From the NCBI GenBank assembly GCA_002340765.1, contig DDMS01000054.1, positions 1 to 11,267 on the forward strand: a stretch of DNA of 11,267 nucleotides. Reading direction: 5' to 3'. This document shows, one piece after another, positions 7,807 through 11,267 of the stretch. The notes under the pieces were generated by a model. It saw nothing but the letters and a program-made list of their open reading frames with translations. It did no database searches and was not told the origin of the DNA. Numbering within the stretch: the first letter of the stretch is position 1; every line of letters starts with the position of its first letter. The position numbers were made by a program, and so were the translations under genes. Origin of the DNA: Flavobacteriaceae bacterium UBA2540 (GTDB taxonomy: Bacteria; Bacteroidota; Bacteroidia; Flavobacteriales; Flavobacteriaceae).

Positions 7807-9762
7807 ATGAATACAACAAAATTACAATTAACAGACTGGCTGCCAACGACCAACAAAGAAGTAAAACTTCGAGGTTGGGAAGAATTGGATGTGATTTTAT
7901 TTAGTGGAGACGCTTATGTGGATCATCCGTCTTTTGGGCCTGCTGTAATTGGACGAATTTTGGAAAGTTATGGATTACGAATTGCGATTGTTCCTCAACC
8001 AAATGTGAATGACAATTTACAAGATTTCGAAAAATTAGGCAAACCACGTTTGTTTTTTGCAGCTACAGGAGGTTGCATGGATCCAATGGTTAGCAATTAT
8101 ACTGCAAGTAAAAAACGTCGTGACAAAGATGCGTATACGCCAAATGGTGAAAAGGGTTTTCGACCAGATTATGCAACAACGGTTTATTGCAATATTTTAA
8201 AAGAAAAATTTCCTGATGTTCCTATTTTGATAGGTGGTATTGAAGCTTCTTTACGACGCGTAACGCATTATGATTATTGGTCGGACAAATTGATGCCAAC
8301 TATTTTAGAAACTTCAAAAGCAGACATGTTGGTGTATGGAATGGGGGAGCAGCCTTTGCGTGAAATCGTTACGTTATTGCAAAAAGGCGTTCCTTTTTCG
8401 AGTTTGAAAAACATCAAACAAACAGCGCTTTTAATCAATCCTAAAGAAGATAAAATTCCTGTCGTGAATGATTGGGAAGATGTTGAAATCAGTTCTCATG
8501 AAGTTTGTTTGAAAGACAAAAAAGCGTATGCCTCTAACTTTAAAGTGGTTGAACAGGAATCTAATAAATTAAAAGCAAGACGTATTTTTCAAAAAGTGGG
8601 CAATAAAATGCTGATGATCAATCCGCCTTTCCCAACAATGACCGAAGTAGAAATTGACGGTTCCTTTGATTTACCTTACACACGTTTGCCACATCCAAAA
8701 TACGACAAACGTGGCCCAATTCCTGCTTATGAAATGATCAAATTCTCCATAAATATTCACAGAGGATGTTTTGGTGGGTGCAGTTTTTGTACAATTTCAG
8801 CACATCAAGGGAAATTTATTGCCAGCAGAAGTCAGGAATCGATTTTAAGGGAAGTAGATAAAGTGGCAAATATGCCCGATTTTAAAGGCTATTTGTCTGA
8901 TATTGGTGGGCCATCTGCCAACATGTATAAAATGAAAGGGAAAGTGCAGGAAATTTGCGACAAATGTGTAGCTCCTTCTTGTATTTCGCCTGTAATTTGT
9001 TCAAATTTAGATACTTCTCACAAACCTTTAACGGAATTATATCAAGCAGTTGACAAACATCCAAAAGTGAAAAAATCATTTATTGGAAGTGGCATTCGTC
9101 ATGATATGTTGGTGCCAGAATTTAATAAAAATGCAGACCCAAAAGAGTTGGATGCTTATACTGAAGAAGTGATGACGAAGCATGTTTCTGGTCGATTGAA
9201 AGTGGCTCCTGAGCATACTTCTGATAATGTACTGAAATTGATGCGAAAACCTTCCTTTACCTATTTTCATAAATTCAAAGAACGTTTTGACAGAATCAAT
9301 ATCAAAAATAAATTGAACTTGCAATTGATTCCGTATTTCATATCTAGTCATCCTGCAAGTGAAGTGGAAGACATGGCAAACTTGGCTGCAGAAACAAAAA
9401 ATATGGGCTTTCAATTGGAACAAGTGCAAGGATTTACCCCAACTCCAATGACTGTGGCTACTGTGATTTACTACTCAGGATACCATCCTTATACATTGAA
9501 AGAGGTAAAAACTCCCAGAACTGCAAAGGAAAAAGAAGACCAACATAAATTTTTCTTTTGGTATAAAAAAGAAAACAAAGATTGGATTCGAAATACGCTC
9601 AACAAAGTTGGCAGACAAGATTTACTAAATGTATTGTTGCCAAAAAACAATTCCTGGAAAAAGAATGAAACAGCTCACGCAACTGCACAACATACTTTTG
9701 ATGATGCAATTCCTTTCAACAAACGGAAAAAGAAAGTGAGTAGAGCTCCTAGAAAAGGGTGA
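7807..9762 (+). CDS. ygiQ: YgiQ-family radical SAM protein
   Basis: This 651-residue protein belongs to the YgiQ (UPF0313) radical SAM family, whose reaction is not established. The N-terminal domain opens with WLPTTNKEV and the family signature GDAYVDHPSFG (34-44). The radical SAM core carries RGCFGGCSFC with C321, C325 and C328 as [4Fe-4S] ligands in CxxxCxxC form. A second Cys group, C384, C387, C392 and C398, follows in the core. The C-terminus is strongly basic (KRKKKVSRAPRKG), which may suit a nucleic-acid or ribosome partner; that is speculation. The start at 7807 is preferred over the in-frame ATG at 7774 because a promoter box at 7790-7797 lies between them and because homology begins only after the second Met. 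The 11 extra residues (MFKFALFLHRN) do not look like family sequence. It is divergent from the hydrolase cluster, with a 188-bp gap. Confidence 0.92.
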   Translation: MNTTKLQLTDWLPTTNKEVKLRGWEELDVILFSGDAYVDHPSFGPAVIGRILESYGLRIAIVPQPNVNDNLQDFEKLGKPRLFFAATGGCMDPMVSNYTASKKRRDKDAYTPNGEKGFRPDYATTVYCNILKEKFPDVPILIGGIEASLRRVTHYDYWSDKLMPTILETSKADMLVYGMGEQPLREIVTLLQKGVPFSSLKNIKQTALLINPKEDKIPVVNDWEDVEISSHEVCLKDKKAYASNFKVVEQESNKLKARRIFQKVGNKMLMINPPFPTMTEVEIDGSFDLPYTRLPHPKYDKRGPIPAYEMIKFSINIHRGCFGGCSFCTISAHQGKFIASRSQESILREVDKVANMPDFKGYLSDIGGPSANMYKMKGKVQEICDKCVAPSCISPVICSNLDTSHKPLTELYQAVDKHPKVKKSFIGSGIRHDMLVPEFNKNADPKELDAYTEEVMTKHVSGRLKVAPEHTSDNVLKLMRKPSFTYFHKFKERFDRINIKNKLNLQLIPYFISSHPASEVEDMANLAAETKNMGFQLEQVQGFTPTPMTVATVIYYSGYHPYTLKEVKTPRTAKEKEDQHKFFFWYKKENKDWIRNTLNKVGRQDLLNVLLPKNNSWKKNETAHATAQHTFDDAIPFNKRKKKVSRAPRKG

Positions 9763-9791
9763 TTTTCTTGAAGTTTAAAAACGTTGGATGG

Positions 9792-9908
9792 TTAACAATT
9801 TTTGAATTTATAGATATTTGGTTTCTTGTGTAAGCTTTTACTATCATATAAATCAAAAACTTCTTTACTGATATCCTTCTTGGTGAATTGTTTTATAAAA
9901 CTAAAATT
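9792..9908 (-). pseudogene. Possible remnant of a dienelactone-hydrolase-type N-terminus
   Basis: Between two in-frame stops the minus strand encodes about 38 residues, including KQFTKKDISKEVFDLYD. This has protein-like composition and resembles, from memory, the N-terminus of Bacteroidota dienelactone-hydrolase-family proteins (K-[KE]-[ED]-I-x-x-E-V-[FY]-D-L-Y-D, then a YAH segment). There is no ATG: an ATA codon at 9894-9896 stands where a start would be expected, and after DLYD the sequence departs into SKSLHKKPNIYKF and a stop. It looks like a decayed, truncated copy. With only about 14 matching residues, chance similarity is possible. Confidence 0.3.
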
Positions 9909-9990
9909 TTAAACTAAATTCTGTTAGCAAGATAATTAAAAAATAAAGGAATTTGATTTTAAAATTTGTTTGAGACAGGGATGTTGATTC

Positions 9991-10022
9991 AAAAAAAAAC
10001 GTTTAAACTTAAACGTCCTTTT
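9991..10022 (-). terminator. Intrinsic terminator of the desaturase-family transcript
   Basis: Arms 9999-10006 and 10009-10016 are perfect reverse complements (ACGTTTAA / TTAAACGT). On the minus strand the hairpin is followed directly by a run of nine T (opposite A9991-9999), the layout of a factor-independent terminator. It lies about 30 bp past the stop of the gene at 10051-10926. On the plus strand only CCTTTTG follows, so use as a two-way terminator for the YgiQ transcript is possible but weaker. Confidence 0.8.
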
Positions 10023-10050
10023 GATAATAAATTAAATGAACTAATTTAAA

Positions 10051-10926
10051 TTATTTTTGTCCTTTTTTAAATCCGTATAGATTTTGATCAATAAATTTTT
10101 GAGGAAACTTATCATCACCTTCAAAACCAATTTCGATGGTGCCACTGTCTTCAGGAACGTAATCTGTTTTAAAAATATAATCCCATAAACTTAAACTAAT
10201 TCCATAATTCATTCCATATCTTCCTTCCGGTAACACATAAGCATGATGGTATAAATGCATGACAGGATTGTTTAAAACGTATTTGAAAACTCCCCACGTA
10301 ATTTTAATATTTGCATGATTTAAATGTCCAATGATTACTGTGAAAAAGTGAATAAAAAAGGCTTGATCAGGTTCAGCTCCAACCAAAATCATGACTGCCA
10401 ATGTTTTTAAAGGTTTGTACAAAATGTTCTCCATCCAATGGTAACGTAGGTGAGCTGCAAAGCCCATTTCTTTTACGGAATGATGTACTTTATGAAACTT
10501 CCATAAAAATGGGTAACGATGCAATAAGACATGGGTAAACCATTGTACAAAATCATTAATAATAAAGAAAATAAGTATAAATAACCATGTTGGTAATGCG
10601 TCTTTTTCGAATAAAGAAAAAGAAGTTGAGCTAATGCCAATTTTATTGAATCCATTTTCTAGTATTGTATAGATACCATACAAACCAATTTGGAAAATGA
10701 AAAAATTAAAATACATGTACATCCAATCCAGCCAAAAATCTTTTCGAAATGTTTTTTGTGATTTTCTCCAAGGGAATAATAGCTCTAATCCCCAAACCAC
10801 TAAAGAGACAATTGTAAGTCCCCAAAACCAATTTCGATCCCATGGAACATCAAATACAATCTGTTTCCACTGATATTTTGCCATTCCTGTTACTGTGTTG
10901 ATAAAAATTTCTAAATATTCTCCCAT
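10051..10926 (-). CDS. Sterol desaturase / fatty acid hydroxylase-family membrane protein
   Basis: This 291-residue integral membrane protein belongs to the di-iron superfamily that hydroxylates or desaturates sterols, fatty acids, carotenoids or ether lipids. Hydrophobic segments lie at about 33-52, 68-90, 112-130 and 172-200. The His motifs are complete: H132xxxH136, H145xxHH149, H201xxH204 and H224xxHH228, the expected iron ligands. Residues between the first two boxes (RYPFLWKFHKVHHS) are typical of the family. The substrate cannot be deduced; bacterial members are often annotated as sterol desaturase although their hosts lack sterols, so a lipid or carotenoid substrate is more likely. 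It begins 4 bp after the corrected stop of the sulfurtransferase gene, which suggests co-transcription, and it ends before a strong terminator. Confidence 0.9.
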   Translation of the reverse strand: MGEYLEIFINTVTGMAKYQWKQIVFDVPWDRNWFWGLTIVSLVVWGLELLFPWRKSQKTFRKDFWLDWMYMYFNFFIFQIGLYGIYTILENGFNKIGISSTSFSLFEKDALPTWLFILIFFIINDFVQWFTHVLLHRYPFLWKFHKVHHSVKEMGFAAHLRYHWMENILYKPLKTLAVMILVGAEPDQAFFIHFFTVIIGHLNHANIKITWGVFKYVLNNPVMHLYHHAYVLPEGRYGMNYGISLSLWDYIFKTDYVPEDSGTIEIGFEGDDKFPQKFIDQNLYGFKKGQK

Positions 10927-10930
10927 TGTT

Positions 10931-11267
10931 TTAATTAATTGTTGTTAAACTGCCATTAGTAAAGGGTAAATCATTAAAATAACTCCATTCTGTCCAAGAG
11001 CCATCGTAATTTTTTTACATTTTTAAATCCTAATAATTGAGTAAGAACAAAAGTGGTGTGTGCTGAGCGAACTCCACTATGGCAACACAAAATTATTGAA
11101 TCATTCTTTGTTACATGTATTTTTTTAGCATAAAGTTTTGCTAAAGTTTCTATGAATTTTAGTGCTTGATTTCCATGGAAATTGATGGCTTCAGCCCAAT
11201 CAATATGAATACTATTTGGAATTCTTCCTGCTTTTGAAGCTCCCTTTTTTTGTTGCTTTCCTGAGAA
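10931..11267 (-). pseudogene. Rhodanese-type sulfurtransferase, 3' part, apparent frameshift
   Basis: The 5' end lies beyond the window. In the frame read from 11267 the product shows GASKAGRIPNSIHIDWAEA, then the active-site loop CHSGVRS (catalytic Cys codon 11082-11084) and LLGFKNVK, as in the C-terminal domain of thiosulfate/3-mercaptopyruvate sulfurtransferases. It then runs into KLRWLLDRMELF and a stop at 10974-10976. The family's conserved ending YDGSWTEW is present at 11008-10985, but in another frame, continuing to a stop at 10931-10933. The switch falls at a run of seven A (minus strand, 11010-11016); six A would give NVKNYDGSWTEW. This is either a recent inactivating mutation or a sequencing homopolymer error. 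The enzyme would move sulfur from thiosulfate or mercaptopyruvate to an acceptor. It is upstream of, and probably co-transcribed with, the desaturase-family gene. Confidence 0.8.

Noticed and set aside
9763..10050. Small RNA or further small gene in the gap after the YgiQ gene
   Set aside because: Apart from the possible remnant at 9792-9908 and the terminator at 9991-10022, the stretch is AT-rich with stops in all frames and no promoter box or stable structure that I could see.
11006..11020. Programmed ribosomal frameshifting at the A7 run
   Set aside because: Restoring the frame needs a +1 (or -2) shift, while A-rich slippery heptamers favour -1. No stimulatory stem-loop or internal Shine-Dalgarno was seen, and sulfurtransferases are not known to use recoding.
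1..11267. Mobile element, CRISPR array, tRNA or rRNA
   Set aside because: No transposase or integrase motifs, no regularly spaced repeats, and no cloverleaf or rRNA-like sequence were recognised on either strand.

Overview
The window is AT-rich chromosomal DNA that looks like Bacteroidota, most probably Flavobacteriaceae. Three things point there: a secreted glycoside hydrolase ending in a type A type-IX-secretion (Por) sorting domain, TAnnTTTG promoter boxes instead of sigma70 -10 boxes with no clear Shine-Dalgarno sequences, and a small DUF5522-type Cys-rich gene. The species cannot be fixed from the sequence alone.

Layout, left to right. At 60-1697 (minus) lies a GH16 laminarinase-like endo-beta-glucanase with an N-terminal beta-sandwich module and a C-terminal sorting domain. 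At 1813-1980 (minus) is a 55-residue Cys-rich DUF5522-type gene with a promoter box directly against its start codon. From 7618 down to 1999 runs a tight four-gene minus-strand cluster (gaps of 9, 11 and 8 bp): a lipoprotein alpha-amino-acid ester hydrolase-like CocE/S15 enzyme, a secreted Xaa-Pro dipeptidyl-peptidase-like S15 enzyme, an exported DUF4174 protein, and an EthA-like Baeyer-Villiger/flavin monooxygenase. Divergent from it is a YgiQ-family radical SAM gene, whose start is best placed at 7807. The 288-bp stretch 9763-10050 contains a possible gene remnant and a strong minus-strand terminator. The right end is a second minus-strand unit: the 3' part of a rhodanese-type sulfurtransferase, apparently broken by one extra base in an A7 run, followed 4 bp later by a sterol desaturase/fatty acid hydroxylase-family membrane protein (10051-10926).

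How the genes fit together. The two S15-fold hydrolases are both exported, and their catalytic residues suggest related chemistry on substrates with a free alpha-amino group: dipeptide release from peptide N-termini, and amino-acyl ester or amide cleavage. They look like a nutrient-scavenging pair in the envelope. The monooxygenase has no signal peptide and is probably cytosolic, so a simple ketone-to-ester-to-acid route with the exported esterase does not fit by location; its co-transcription is the puzzle of the cluster. The GH16 enzyme has no SusC/SusD or sugar-utilisation partner in view. No mobile element, CRISPR array, tRNA or rRNA was seen. The items most worth a second look are the sulfurtransferase frameshift, the (near-)leaderless gene starts, the peptidase-BVMO operon and the remnant at 9792-9908.
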